Source: Cinclus cinclus (Eukaryota > Chordata > Aves > Passeriformes > Cinclidae). Taken from it: a DNA stretch of 64,000 nt. This document shows, one piece after another, positions 14,601 to 26,276 of the stretch (positions are counted from its first letter, which is position 1; each line of letters opens with the position of its first letter). A program made the position numbers and the translations under genes. The notes under the pieces are model-generated. The model worked only from the letters and a program-made list of their open reading frames with translations. It did not search any database and had not been told where the DNA came from. Location of the stretch: contig NC_085046.1 in assembly GCF_963662255.1 (NCBI RefSeq), forward strand, positions 144,537,762 to 144,601,761. Direction: 5' to 3'.

Positions 14601-16410
14601 CTCACTGGTGACTGACTAGTAATTTCAAAGGCTCTCCAAACAAACAAGTGCAAAAATCCCATCAGTACTACCCCCCCAAAATATATATGCTTATAACAAG
14701 GAGTCACTTTTTCCTCTCTACCTGGGGAGAAATTCCAGGAGACAAGGCTGAAGTCAAATATTTCCCTACACTTGGTGCATCAGTAGAGTTCTGTCAGGTT
14801 CCCCAGGAAAAACAGAGCATACATTTTTGAGAACACATGTAGGCTTTTTGGGAGACGCTGTGAGCTGGACTGTGCTATGCACTTAAGGTGCTTCACAGAG
14901 GCTTATAACATATTCTTGGCATCAAAACAGATGCTGAGATTTTTTGAATGAACCTTTTAGCTGTGTAAAAATAGTGGGCAATATTAGCAAAGACTCTGAG
15001 GAGATCAGGAAAACCCCAGATTCATGTACTGCAGATTCCACATGTCAAATGTGACTTACCAGGACATTAATTAGCACAGCAAGATTGCAGCAAAGGTGAA
15101 ACCCTGGCTTACACACCTACCTCTCTGAAAAAGGGTTGGCTCAAAGTTTAGAAGGAAGTTTTAAAGAGCTAAAATTTCAGATAAGTTAGTACGTGAGCTA
15201 CTAGGATGAAAATGTGACTCTGCAAAGACATCTGACAAACAGCGAGTGAAAATCCTGCTGAGACATGAGAGTGTGATAGATTTAATCAGAGGCTGTCATT
15301 TGGAGATCCCCTGACAGCAGGCACAAACCTAAACTCATCCAGGGACACCTCTCAGGAGGTACTGGCAGGGTGTCCTTACCTCAGTCATGCTCTGGGAGTG
15401 CCAATAGAAACAATGTCAATACAGCTGGAATGGAGGTTATAGAAACTTTCATTTATTTCTAAGATGGCAATGTTGGTTGCAACTAAACAATTTTTTTTTC
15501 CTTTGCCATTGACAAAAAAGGTGCTGGAAAATATTACCTTGCAGATATACACATATTTTCCCAATTACATTTTTTTTTCTTTTTCAAACTGAAAATCTTG
15601 GAGAGATTTGGATTAAAGACATTCTAATGCCAGAATCCTTAACCTTTCCATGGCAACTCATTCCAGGTGTGAGGTCTCGCCTTTATCTGTCTATTGCTTT
15701 CTAGCTTTTCCGTTGTTCATCAAACAGCAGATCACATGGCAATTTATGAGTTTTGTGGTGTTCCTCCTTAGTGGACTGCTGTAACTATAGGGTCAGATGT
15801 ATTAGTTCACATTACCTAAATTGTCATCACTCTAGTCCAAATAAAGATCATCTCACGTAACAGTTTTTTCATGTCAGTGGTGGTAGGAGATGGGAAGTGC
15901 AGAGTAAAGAAAAAGAAGGCAAATATAGAGTTAATCTCCAGTATCCTAGTGACCTGCTGGGCAGAGACTTCTGAAGGTTTGTCCTTGTGTCTGATAACCT
16001 TTGCCTAATTTCCTTTTGAATCTAAGGTCACTTTCAGGATCCACAGTATACCCAGTTTATTCATGAACTTGAGCAGTCAGTAAGCTACTGGTTTTGAGTG
16101 AGTTTGGTACTTTCTTGTCCTATTACTGTTGAACGGTATTTTTTTTTCCCTTTTGTGGGTATAAAAATCTATTTGTCATGAGCAGTTAGCAGTGAGCAAC
16201 TGAGTTATGTGTATCATGAGCAGGCTCCTGGGACCTTGTTGAACACTGAACATGACAAAAGGTACTCCTGGATAGGCAAATAAAAATAATATCACTGAAG
16301 CACTTGAAGCTGGGCCAGCCACTTGCAGTAACTATATTTCAAGTGTTAAGAGGAATAAATAAGAGTTAATTATATTCTGATGTATAATGTGTGCACCTTA
16401 AAACTATGAA
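11628..16410. other. gene-free unique sequence
   Basis: No gene supported. It contains only short open frames on both strands (131 codons or fewer, the longest being the repeat-derived ones entering the GAAGG array), an A-run near 12,972 and ordinary AT-rich DNA. Nothing resembling a promoter, RNA gene or complete mobile element was recognised. Confidence 0.6.
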
Positions 16411-16690
16411 GGAGGGAAGGGAAGGGAAGGGAAGGGAAGGGAAGGGAAGGGAAGGGAAGGGAAGGGAAGGGAAGGGAAGGGAAGGGAAGGGAAGGGAAGG
16501 GAAGGGAAGGGAAGGGAAGGGAAGGGAAGGGAAGGGAAGGGAAGGGAAGGGAAGGGAAGGGAAGGGAAGGGAAGGGAAGGGAAGGGAAGGGAAGGGAAGG
16601 GAAGGGAAGGGAAGGGAAGGGAAGGGAAGGGAAGGGAAGGGAAGGGAAGGGAAGGGAAGGGAAGGGAAGGGAAGGGAAGGGAAGGGAAGG
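16411..16690. repeat. (GAAGG)55 pentanucleotide array
   Basis: After one variant GGAGG unit, 55 consecutive perfect copies of GAAGG run from 16,416 to 16,690 with no interruption visible in the given sequence. All purines are on the plus strand. The unit is a rotation of AAGGG, so GGG runs recur every 5 bp with AA spacers, which is a very dense G-quadruplex-capable pattern. Because it has no stop codon in any frame, it creates long open frames of repeating 5-residue units on both strands (EGKGR-type on plus, PFPSL-type on minus). These are artefacts, not genes. The complete purity suggests recent growth or ongoing turnover, so the assembled length may not equal the true allele length. Confidence 0.98.
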
Positions 16691-17925
16691 ACTATAGTAC
16701 AGATTATGTGTAAACACTGCTCTTCTTTCAAGGATTTTAAGATTTCATAAGACCTCTTCACGGAGCTTTTAGCAACAATGACAGCAGTTTTATTTCAGGC
16801 AGAGAAATAAAGCATTGGCCCGAAAGCACTTGTAAACCATGCATGAATAATGAGAGCAAATTCTCTATTTTTCAGTAAGGACTTTGGGTCTCTGAGAAGC
16901 CAAAAGGTGATACAAGTGCAGAAAATCAGTCAGAAGGAAAGCATCAGATGTGAGAAAAGAACATGTGTGACTCAGAGACAGTTTGGGTAGGATGGGGAGG
17001 GGGCAGAGTGATGGGGAGAATTTGGCAAAAGAAATTGCTACAATCGCTACAATTGTGGCATGTTTCTGTAAATAAAAGAAGTTCTGTCTCTGTCAGCAGT
17101 TTTTCCTAACTTAAAAAATACAGAAGACCACATTGTTTTGGCTAACTGTGTCAAAAAGTGTGGCAGGAAATGTTCTGGCACTGCAGGATGACATTGCTGG
17201 ACAGATTTGATCATAGAACATGGATTGGAAAGGAAAACAGAAACAAGTTAGGAGGAAATATCTACCTAGATAGAAATAGCTTCTCCATGTTTATTGCTCA
17301 GCAATTATACCCCCAACTGTTCATTTTTTCCCCAGTTTTCATTTTCCTTACTTCTTCAGAAATCACTGATCTGGCCCATCAGTCAATTATCTTCAGTGAA
17401 AATACTCCTCAGTACATCTATTCTAAGCTGCTCCTGCCACAGTTTCAGTCTGTTAGCAATCTGGTCATTTTATTCTCATTTCATATTTGTGTGCTGCCTG
17501 ACACAAAGAAGAAAATAAAACTCTTGGAGAATGGTTTTCAATTCATACTGGCATCAATTGAATGTAACTCTCCTGGCATCAGTAGCATAATGTTGGCATT
17601 TTTTAAATGTGCGAGGCCCTCAGATGAAGGGCACCTTCTGTGGTGCTATCATCTCCCAAAGGCTTGAGAACAGCTTAGTTAAACCTACAAACTTCTGCTT
17701 AGCTAATCTTAGTGAGGGGCCAAACTCCCACTCACTGACTGACTGCCTCAAAAGGATAGGGGAGAAAATAAGATGAGGAACCTCATGGGTTAAGATAGAG
17801 ACTGGCAGATCACTCACCAGTTACCATCACAGACAAATGCAGCCCATAAGGATTGTGCTCAGACCTTCTTATGGGTCTGGGCTGGATCTTCTCTGGCTTG
17901 ACAGCATGAGGATATTTCTGGATGT
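16691..17925. other. gene-free sequence with one longer open frame
   Basis: No gene supported. The only item of note is an uninterrupted plus-strand frame at 17,146-17,667, about 170 codons, with its first ATG at 17,170. Its translation is rich in F, L, S and I, with no domain, signal or motif I recognise. It has no clear promoter. It is discussed in the findings as an open-frame outlier rather than called as a gene. Confidence 0.55.
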
Positions 17926-18012
17926 AGAATCACAGAATTAAGCTGGAAGGGACCTTAAAGATTTTCCAGTCCCAACTCCCAGGCCACAGGCAGCACTCCT
18001 TCCCACAATAAC
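17926..18012 (-). mobile_element. CR1 LINE 3' end fragment, minus orientation
   Basis: The plus strand begins with AGAATCACAGAATT, the complement of the CR1 tail. It continues with 'GCTGGAAGGGACCTTAAAGA' and a CCCAACTCCC block, followed by a diverged GGGCAGGGACACCTTCC-like segment. This is the terminal part of a CR1 copy read backwards. Only about 85 bp can be recognised; beyond 18,012 similarity is lost. It is an ordinary 5'-truncated, decayed copy. Confidence 0.85.
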
Positions 18013-19414
18013 TGCATGCCCACACCTTCGAGCTGCCATTTCTCCTGCAATAGCCAAGCTGTGATAGAAATTGCAGCCAGCTCCAGAGCTGGGAGTGACC
18101 AGGTGCTGTCACACAGCTTGGAGAGCTTCCCACCCTGTTCCACTTCCTTCAAGACATTGCTCTCTCAGAAGGTGTCAGTTTTGGATACCCCCTCTCCAGC
18201 CTGTCAAAGGTGCCCATGGGAGCTGACAAGTGCTAAATGCTGAGCTGTCTCTCTGTCTGTCTCCTCTGGCTGAAAGGTCACTCAGGAGGTGGGAAGCAGG
18301 CACAAAAGCCTCTCTCCTCTTCAGTTTGCACTCCCAGTGATCCTTTCAGAGCAGCAAAATGAGTTCCTTCGTGTCCCTTCAGAGTGGTTTTCTCATGCTC
18401 GAGCTGAGAAGTTTTGTCTAATAAAGGTTTTTAGTGGAATATCACAGTGGAAATGGCAAGGATGGATAAATTTTCTAAAAAACTGTGGCTAGAATGAAAA
18501 CTAAAATGTGGTAAAGGAGAGATAATCACACATCTGGCTGGTAGTTTCCTCCTAGGAGTGTAAGATTCTCCATAGCTTTGTTAAGGATACACCCAGTTCA
18601 GTCCAGCTCCACAGCCCTGTGTTTGGCAGCACTATAACTGGTTCATTGAGATGCTACATTTTTAGGGAGAAGTTTTGCTTGCTTGCTTGCTTTTCTGCTT
18701 TTTAGTGTGTGGGAGGCAGTTTAACCACAACTCTGACTACTTGGGAGTCACTTTTCACAGTAAGAAACTGTCTCTTTCAGAATTCTCCTACTGACTCAAG
18801 TAGGCTGATCGTAAACAGAACAGTAAAAAAGAGGGGGAGATAAATTCTCCCTGTCCTCCACACACATTGCTGAGTGAAGCACATGATCTCAGTCACAGGA
18901 GGACACAGTTCCCCTCCTTCCTTCCCTGCTCCACAGCAGGATGTGAAAAAGCAGCACGGTGGAGAAAACAGCTCAGAATGTATGCTGAGACATCAGGACA
19001 CAGTTACATTATGGCACTATTAAATAGTTTCTGCTTCTGAAGGCAACTGGAAATCTGATGAAAATGCCTCTAGTTGATGAGGCAAGTTTGATTAGGTTTC
19101 CATTTGAAGAATTAAGGGTCACTAAATGACATTAGGAGCTGTTCTAAACAGGTAGGTTTTGTTAACAATGGGTGGTAGATTCATGCAAGAAATAGCTAAA
19201 GGGTTATGCAGATGCAAAGAGCTTAGATGGGTTTAAGGGGAGACAGGACAAGGACAAGGAAAATATCCTTTAGAGATTTATGAATACACAAAGCACATTA
19301 GGCTTAAACTCTCAGAAATAGGCAGTGACTGGGAAAGCGTTTGCTGGGACTTATACATGCTTGCCCTGTTTTGTTTTTTTTTTCTTTTTCCCCTGTTTCC
19401 CCAGGCTTTTTTCT
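18013..19414. other. gene-free unique sequence
   Basis: No gene supported. A small (TTGC)4 tetranucleotide run lies at about 18,675-18,690. Otherwise the stretch holds mixed AT-rich DNA with short open frames only, and a T-rich lead-in (19,374-19,390) to the CTTTTT array. Confidence 0.6.
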
Positions 19415-19516
19415 CTTTTTCTTTTTCTTTTTCTTTTTCTTTTTCTTTTTCTTTTTCTTTTTCTTTTTCTTTTTCTTTTTCTCTTTCTCTTTCTTTTTCT
19501 TTTTCTTTTTCTTTTT
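19415..19516. repeat. (CTTTTT)17 hexanucleotide array
   Basis: Seventeen in-phase 6-bp units: eleven perfect CTTTTT, then two CTCTTT variants (from 19,481 and 19,487), then four perfect units. The complement is (AAAAAG)n, a pattern that often grows from a poly(A) run. The array creates SF/FL/FF-type frames on plus and KE/KR/KK-type frames on minus, none of which is a gene. The two adjacent identical variants suggest one substitution that was then duplicated by slippage. Confidence 0.97.
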
Positions 19517-22500
19517 TCTGCATTGTTTCGAAGAGATATTGGTAGGTACAGGATTAGGTTGAACCTTAAGAGGAATGTCCATTCTCTAATGAAATTACTC
19601 ATGGTGCTTTGTGGCTGCAAGTTAAATTCACTGGAAATATTCAGATAATACCATCTTTCAACAAACTCTAGTTTAGCAGACAAAATTAAGGTCCCCCAGT
19701 CAGTCTGTCTAGAACTTCATGCAGAAATTCCTGCTGGAATAGGAAGGAGGACTCAATGACACAAGCATTTTCTTGCTTTGAGGTCATTCTAATCCATTAC
19801 CATAGCTATTTTGTGGTTTTCTTGGAAGCTGTAACTTCCATTAGTTAAAAAATTTGTTTAGCTTTCCTTGAGTGAATTCATTCCCTGCAACCTTTCAAGC
19901 ATCCTTCCAGCTCACAATTCACCAATGCAAAACGTTCTGAATGAGCTCTGGATCCTTTGGTCATCCCACATCTATGCTGGCTAAGGTTTCATCTCCAAAT
20001 TCCTCATTCCACAAAGATAAGAATGTGAGAGCCAAAAGAAAGATAATCATCAGTCACAGGTCTCTGTCATAGCCTTCAACAGAAGGTTCCTTTATATCTT
20101 CTCAAATCTCATACTGAAATTCCATTTAAAAACCTAGTGCAAGAAGGAAACTTAAAATAATTTCTTCCACTAGCACTTTGGGCTATGTCAGAAGGCTCAG
20201 GCAGGGCACATGGGGATGTTTGTGTTTCACTCTTCTCCACAAGTTAATGTTCATGAGTACAAGGGCTTGAGGAGGGGGTGGGAGATGGAAAGGTGATATT
20301 CCCAAGGAGCCAATGTTTTGTGCTTTTCCTGCAGCAGCATGGCAAGTTACACTCTAATAACTGCTCCTGGTCAGCTCCTTGTCTGCTATCATCTTCGTGC
20401 CTGTATTCCTGTGGTTTTACTTGAAAGGAATACGTGACATAAATCTATGCAAGTGCCAAACATGCTCCCAACTGCTGAGCTGAGTATTTCTGATTCAAAA
20501 TAGCACAGAATAACTACACAGAACAAGTTTGGAATAACCCCAGAAGAGATGGGGGAAAAAAAGTCAAAAAACCTAAACTTTACCGCATTCCAAGCGAAAA
20601 GCCTGTAGATGGAAAGGTGACAGTGACAAGAGCGGACATGTCTTTTACACTGTCATTAAATTATATTTTCTAGATGGCAAAGAGTGACTCAATTTTCCTC
20701 AAGGTAGCTGCCAACCCAGGACTGATTCTGGGAGAGTCTAAGCACCTTCAACAATGGATCGTGACGTTTATGAGCATTTTATAGGAACATGTCTGCTGCC
20801 CCACCTTTTCTTGGAATGTGAGTGCATTTGAAAATCTCTCATGCTGGAAACAAACTATTTTTCCATTTTATTATGATTGCAAGACTGAGGCTGCATTGTA
20901 CATGCTACCATAAAAATAGTACTTTGTTGCTTATTATAACAGCATTTGAGATTCTGCTCTGTTCTTTCACTGTCCAAAAAGTCTTAATTCATTTTGTAAC
21001 AGCTTTTGTCTTCAGGAGATCTCCTGAGCAGTCTCAGCACATTGTTCATGACACATTCACACAGTTCAATACAGGTCAACACTGAGATACAGATCTAAGT
21101 GACTTGCTAGCTTTTGAGAAAGTGAAATATTTTATTAGTAGTAAATTTTCTATATGGCCCTTCTTATGTAATTTCCTGTGACTCACATTTTCTTCTAAGT
21201 CATTGGTTTAATACTCAAGAATTTTTACATGCAAAATTGCATTCTAAATGAACATTATGACTGCAAATTCAAGAGCTTAGGATTTAGGGATGTTAATTTT
21301 CTTGTTTTATCTTCATTTGTTCTCCTCATTTCTAAACATGTGAACTCAGTCCTCAATGATAAATTAACACAGTATTTTCAATTTGGAACAAATCCCTTCA
21401 GTGACTTTATAAAGCATTTAACAAGTTGACAAAAAGTTATTTCCCTGACGTTCTTTTTAGTGACAATCTTTTTGCTCTTCTATGGCATTTGTCACTACAT
21501 TTGTGCACACGCGCACACACAGACCAGGAAATAAATCAGTAATCCATGTTCTCAATATCTTTATTCCTCTGTAGAAGACTGATAATAAAATTTGGCATCT
21601 ACATTCACTCTGGACATCCCTTATGAAGTACAACCTCCCTGTTTTTCTGAACATACCAGTCAAACATGTCCTGTGCCTGGAGCACAGCTTACCACTGATA
21701 CAACTGGTCATGCTGTGTATTTCTTCCAAGTAGATCCTCAGTGCCTGAGTTAGGTATGCAGAGGATGGTGAAAACACCATTAAGAGGATTGAACTGAAGT
21801 TCAATTTTGAAACCTAATATTTTCAGCAAGCTGGAGACCTTATGTTTTGTCAGAAAAAAAAAGAAGTATTTTACTGAAACTGTTTCCTCTGCATTAATGA
21901 GACATACAGGTAATGAAAAGACTGATGAAAAGAAAAGCATATGAATTAAACCAAATGTGAAAAAATTATGGGTCTTCAGGTTCCCTCAGCGATTAGATGA
22001 AAATATTTCTCTTTTTTGATTAATGGAAGTTCTTTCATTGACAGTAATGACAGGTAGATGAAATCTCATGGGACATAATGCCTCATTTCTTTGCAAAGTT
22101 CATGCTCATTTACTTTAATAGTGACTTATATTAGAAAGCAAAATCTCTTACAAAGTTTTCTTAGAAACCTCCTCAGAGCCGATCCCTGTCATTTCTTTAA
22201 TGAAGTTTTTCAAACCTCCCTTTTCAGAAATTCTTGGACTGAACTGTCACTCTTGCAGTAATAAATCACATTTTGCTGCAATGATTTAAGAGAAAAGAAT
22301 CCAAACTGGAAGGGGTATAAATTCATGGATATAATCAGCCACCCATGATGATGCTGCTTTACTCTCCCACTTCCTTCAGATCTGTAACTTCTTAGATGTC
22401 TTGGCCAAAAGCTAAGTTTGTCCCTAATGCATGGATAATTAGGTTTTCAAACCACATCTTTTAAGTGAACCACTTGCTTTTTAGAATGTTTCAAGTGTCC

Positions 22501-22940
22501 TTTTGAAGCCAGGAGATGCTCATTGCTTAAAGCCTTGGGGCACTGTAACTTCTTCCCTATTCACTTGAGGAGAACCTTGAAGTGGGCTTCAAGGGTATCC
22601 TCAGCCTTTGCTGAGGTTTTCCTTTACCCAATGTGTCCTTTATTTCTGTATTATTAGTGTTAGCACCAAATGTATTTCTGAAAGGTCAGCTCATTTCTTA
22701 TATCATATTTGGGCAAATATAAAACATGTAGCACTAAAATTGAAAATAGTTTAAAAGAATCAGAATTTTGGAAAGGAGCCCTGAAGGAAACAGGAGAGGG
22801 ATCGGCTGGCCTGGCCTTAGTTCTTGGTTCATTATCTTGCATTACAGGAGGAAAGAGGTACTGTTGAAATGGCATTCAACAACTTTACCAGCCTTAACTT
22901 GCCCCCAGCCTTTGTGACTGCACATGAGCTCAGCTCATTT
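19517..22940. other. gene-free unique sequence
   Basis: No gene supported. The stretch is AT-rich with short open frames (115 codons or fewer). A short purine/pyrimidine alternating CA/CG run lies at about 21,501-21,522. No repeat family, RNA gene or regulatory element was recognised. Confidence 0.6.
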
Positions 22941-23125
22941 CACAGAACCACAAAATGGGTAAGGCTGGAAGGAGCCACAGTTGGGTCATCTGGTTTGACC
23001 TCCCTGCTCAAGCAGGATCACCCTGAAGCACATGGCACAGGATTGTGTCCAGATGGTTCTGGAGTATCTCCAGTGAGGGAGACTCCACAACTGCTCTGGG
23101 CAATCTGTTCCAGTGTTGTAAACAC
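22941..23125 (-). mobile_element. CR1 LINE 3' region fragment, minus orientation
   Basis: The plus strand starts with CACAGAACCACAAAATGG, a decayed CR1 tail complement. It then follows the usual reverse CR1 order: GGCTGGAAGGAGCCAC, 'TGCTCAAGCAGGATCACCCT', 'AGGATTGTGTCCAGATGG', then 'GGAGACTCCACAACTGCTCT' and GGGCAATCTGTTCCAGTG. Similarity fades after about 23,125. The open frames across this region come from the element, not from a host gene. It is a truncated, mutated copy. Confidence 0.92.
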
Positions 23126-24442
23126 TAAAATTGTTATTCTGTGGGCATTTACCAGGATTTACACAATAGAAAAATGTTCTTCTTCTCCAGCCTGCACTTT
23201 TTGATTTTACAACATTAGTCTGAAGAAAGCAGCAGTGTGCCAGCAAGCAGGGTAATAATTATGTACCTCTATGTGAGCACACAGGTACATGTGGGATTTT
23301 GGAGACATGCATGTGAGAATGCACTGAACCAAAGCTTGCCACTAAACTTGGCCACAGGGCAAGCAGGAGGACCTCAGTCATCTGACTGGGACAGAGACAT
23401 GGATCAGTGTCCTTCTCTTTGGTTTTTTCATAAAGAGCTTATTAATTTTGTGGCCTTGGATGAATCATTGAGGTCAGATTTTACGCCAATGATTTTCCAG
23501 CTTGGAAAAAAAAAAAAGGCAATAAAAGGAGACACTTAAGGAAGGTCAAAGCAAGCAGGGAGTGACTTGAGAGAAAGACCAGTGCCCCTTTGCAAGGGAG
23601 CAAATACTTATGGCATCATTTGTTTTGCACCTGGGAAAATAGCCAGCACCTTCTCAAGACAACCTTTATCTAGGATGTATTTAGGCCAAGGTTAAGTTCT
23701 AATAAAAATAATTTTATATATGTGACTGTGACACACAGGATATGCACAAAGTCATTCCCTCTCCAAAGTTTTAATAATTTTAAAACATCAATATATCAAA
23801 AATACAGCTGAGTATAAAATATATCACAAATACCAAAAGTCTAAATTCTGAAAGAATAAAATATAAGTATTATTTATCTTGCAGTTGCAGCAAGAAACAT
23901 GATTGGGTTCAAGGCATCACTGTATGAGGTGGCATGTAACAAAAGAATGATCCCCAAGCAGGGAGGATGCAACCTGAATTTCAGAGATGAAGAAAGAAGA
24001 CATCTAGGAATAAGATAGCTGAAGTATTCATGAAGTTTTGGAGCTCAATAATAAGAAACAATCACAAATTTCCACATATAGATCTTCTGGGGAAGATGGT
24101 CTCTGATCTGTCAGCACTGGCCACTGAATGCAGGCAGATTCTGGATCTGAAACAGAAATCTACCATAGCGAAAACCAAACATATGAAACTAAGTTATAGG
24201 GAGCTGGAGATGACCAGTTGCTCTGGGTTTAATAGGCACATGTGTGCAAGCCTCTGATTCAGCTGGCAGCCAGGCAGGTGAGCCAGGAGCTTGGGAATGA
24301 GATGAATGATGTTGTGCTGAGAGATGGGCTCTGCAGATGGGGCTATCCCAGCCCTTCTGCTCTGTGGGCTGGCACAGATGAGGAGGTGTGCAGCTCACCA
24401 GTGAATTAAACATCCTGTAAATGAGCTGTGGAAAATCCCCCA

Positions 24443-24464
24443 TTCCAGACAAATTTGTCTGGAA
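24443..24464. repeat. perfect 22-bp palindrome
   Basis: The half-site TTCCAGACAAA is followed directly by its exact reverse complement TTTGTCTGGAA with no spacer. The flanking bases do not extend the symmetry. The halves contain CAGAC/GTCTG, which is the core of SMAD-type binding sites in animals, but that may be chance. No terminal duplication or element boundary was seen around it. Confidence 0.95.
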
Positions 24465-26244
24465 GGGCACTGAAATTAACAGGAAAAATGCACCAAAAAT
24501 CCCTGATAAGGATACTGGCTTGAAGCATTTTAATCTGAAAAACAGTGGTCTCATAACCTTTCCTCATGGTTACCTGACTCTCTTTAACCCTAACAGCAGC
24601 CAGAACCGTGATTCCTGTGAGATAATACAAACTGCACTGAAAGAAGCAGCAGTGGGAAGGAAAGAAAAAGTTTCCAGGGGTCTGCCCCAGTTGGCACAAT
24701 AAGTCTGTGCCACACACACACATCAACAAGAACTCTGTCCTCAGCTCCTTTCCCTGACACAGGTGTGCAGTCTATCATAAGCAGATACAGAGACACAAAT
24801 GACACCAGACCAGGAACACTCTCAGATGCTGCATTTTGGCATTTCTTCTCAGGAGCCCAGGATGGTCCCTGGGGTGGTTTTGTCCCACAGTTAAGTGCTA
24901 CTGGCTCAAATCCCAGTGCAGGTGGGTGGTTAGTGGGGCTGGAAACTGGTTCCAGCAATCATTGTTGGTGCAGACACCTTGCTCTGAAGGGAAAGAAATT
25001 CAGCTGAATTTGGGGTCAGTCCATGCTAGCTCACCTTGGTACCAGAAACAGCCCCTGGAAATACTCTATTTACTAATATAGATGTGACTTAGCACTACTA
25101 CTCTGAATTCAATTTATTCTGTCATTGTGATTCTAGGGCCAGCCTGAACATATAATCAGAGACACAAACACATTATCATAGAAAGAAATGTTTTAACTAC
25201 AGATGGATAATATCCTCATACCTATCCAATCCTCCTTTGAGTCAAGATTCACACGTTGAATGTAAGCCTGCCTTTGTATTTGCCTCCTTGGGTCCATATT
25301 AGCCCTTGCTCTGTTATGCTTCTACAGAGGAAAAATGTAACAAAAAATGTCCTAAGAATGGAGCTGAACAAAAGGTCCCTTGTTTCTGTAGGTATGGATT
25401 AGTCTTTGCAGAAAGCAGAGAGATGAAAGCCGTTGCAGCGTTAAGAGGATTTTTTGGGTAATACTTTATAGATGCTTGTACGTGTGCCTTGTGAATTGGA
25501 ATTTAGTGCTAAGAATAAGAAGCTTCAAAAACTGAATTCTTTCATTTATCCATAGATATTCTATTGAATAGGTTTCCCATACGGCTTCATCAGTGTTTCA
25601 GTCCTGAAGGGGGTTAAAAGTCCATCCACACTTTTCATTCTTTTTTTTAAAAAGAAATAGATAAAACGCTTTGCACATCTTTGTTTCCAAAGGATGTTTG
25701 CAGAACATTTTTTCCTCTCTCAAAATATGTATTTGGTTCATGAAAAGATGTTTTCAGAAAATGAAACCAGTGCTAAATCAAGATATACAGTGAAAGATGG
25801 TTGTAGATTAAAAAAAAAAAAAAGAAAACTAATTTTTTAAAAAATACTTAGTAACCACAAGGAGAGGTTAATGTTTACCAGTGGGCTCCCAGATGGACAA
25901 GTTGTGGTGTTGCACAGCTTATTTGCGATTTGGTCTCAGTACTGAGCCTCTCTTCCTATTCTACAATGTCTTGACGATCTCTGATCCTTGTTTGGTATTC
26001 TCTTCAGCTTTTAAGAGAGGCTGAAGTCCCCAATATCTTTCTTGAAGGGGCCTGTAACTCCCAAGTTCTGACCTCAGCATCACATCCTAACATGTTCTTT
26101 TAGGATAGAAAATCATCGGTACTGTTTGTGAGACAAGCCTGAAATGTGGTTTTGTGACACACCTTTTCTAAGGGCTCAGAAAGGACCCAGGCTGGGCGTT
26201 GTAGTCTAAGATTTAAGAAACTAAAGAAGTTCATAGCAAGCAGA

Positions 26245-26276
26245 GTAGTGTTCAAACCCAGTAGTGTTCAAACCCA
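26245..26276. repeat. 16-bp perfect tandem duplication
   Basis: Two adjacent identical copies of GTAGTGTTCAAACCCA. This looks like a simple slippage duplication. The lack of any difference suggests it is recent relative to the surrounding sequence. Confidence 0.97.

Noticed and set aside
16366..16761. Long open frames on both strands with 5-residue repeats
   Set aside because: They are translations of the (GAAGG)n array, which has no stop codon in any frame. No unique protein sequence of any length is attached.
19278..19683. Lysine/glutamate/arginine-rich and phenylalanine/serine-rich open frames
   Set aside because: Produced by the (CTTTTT)n array and its complement.
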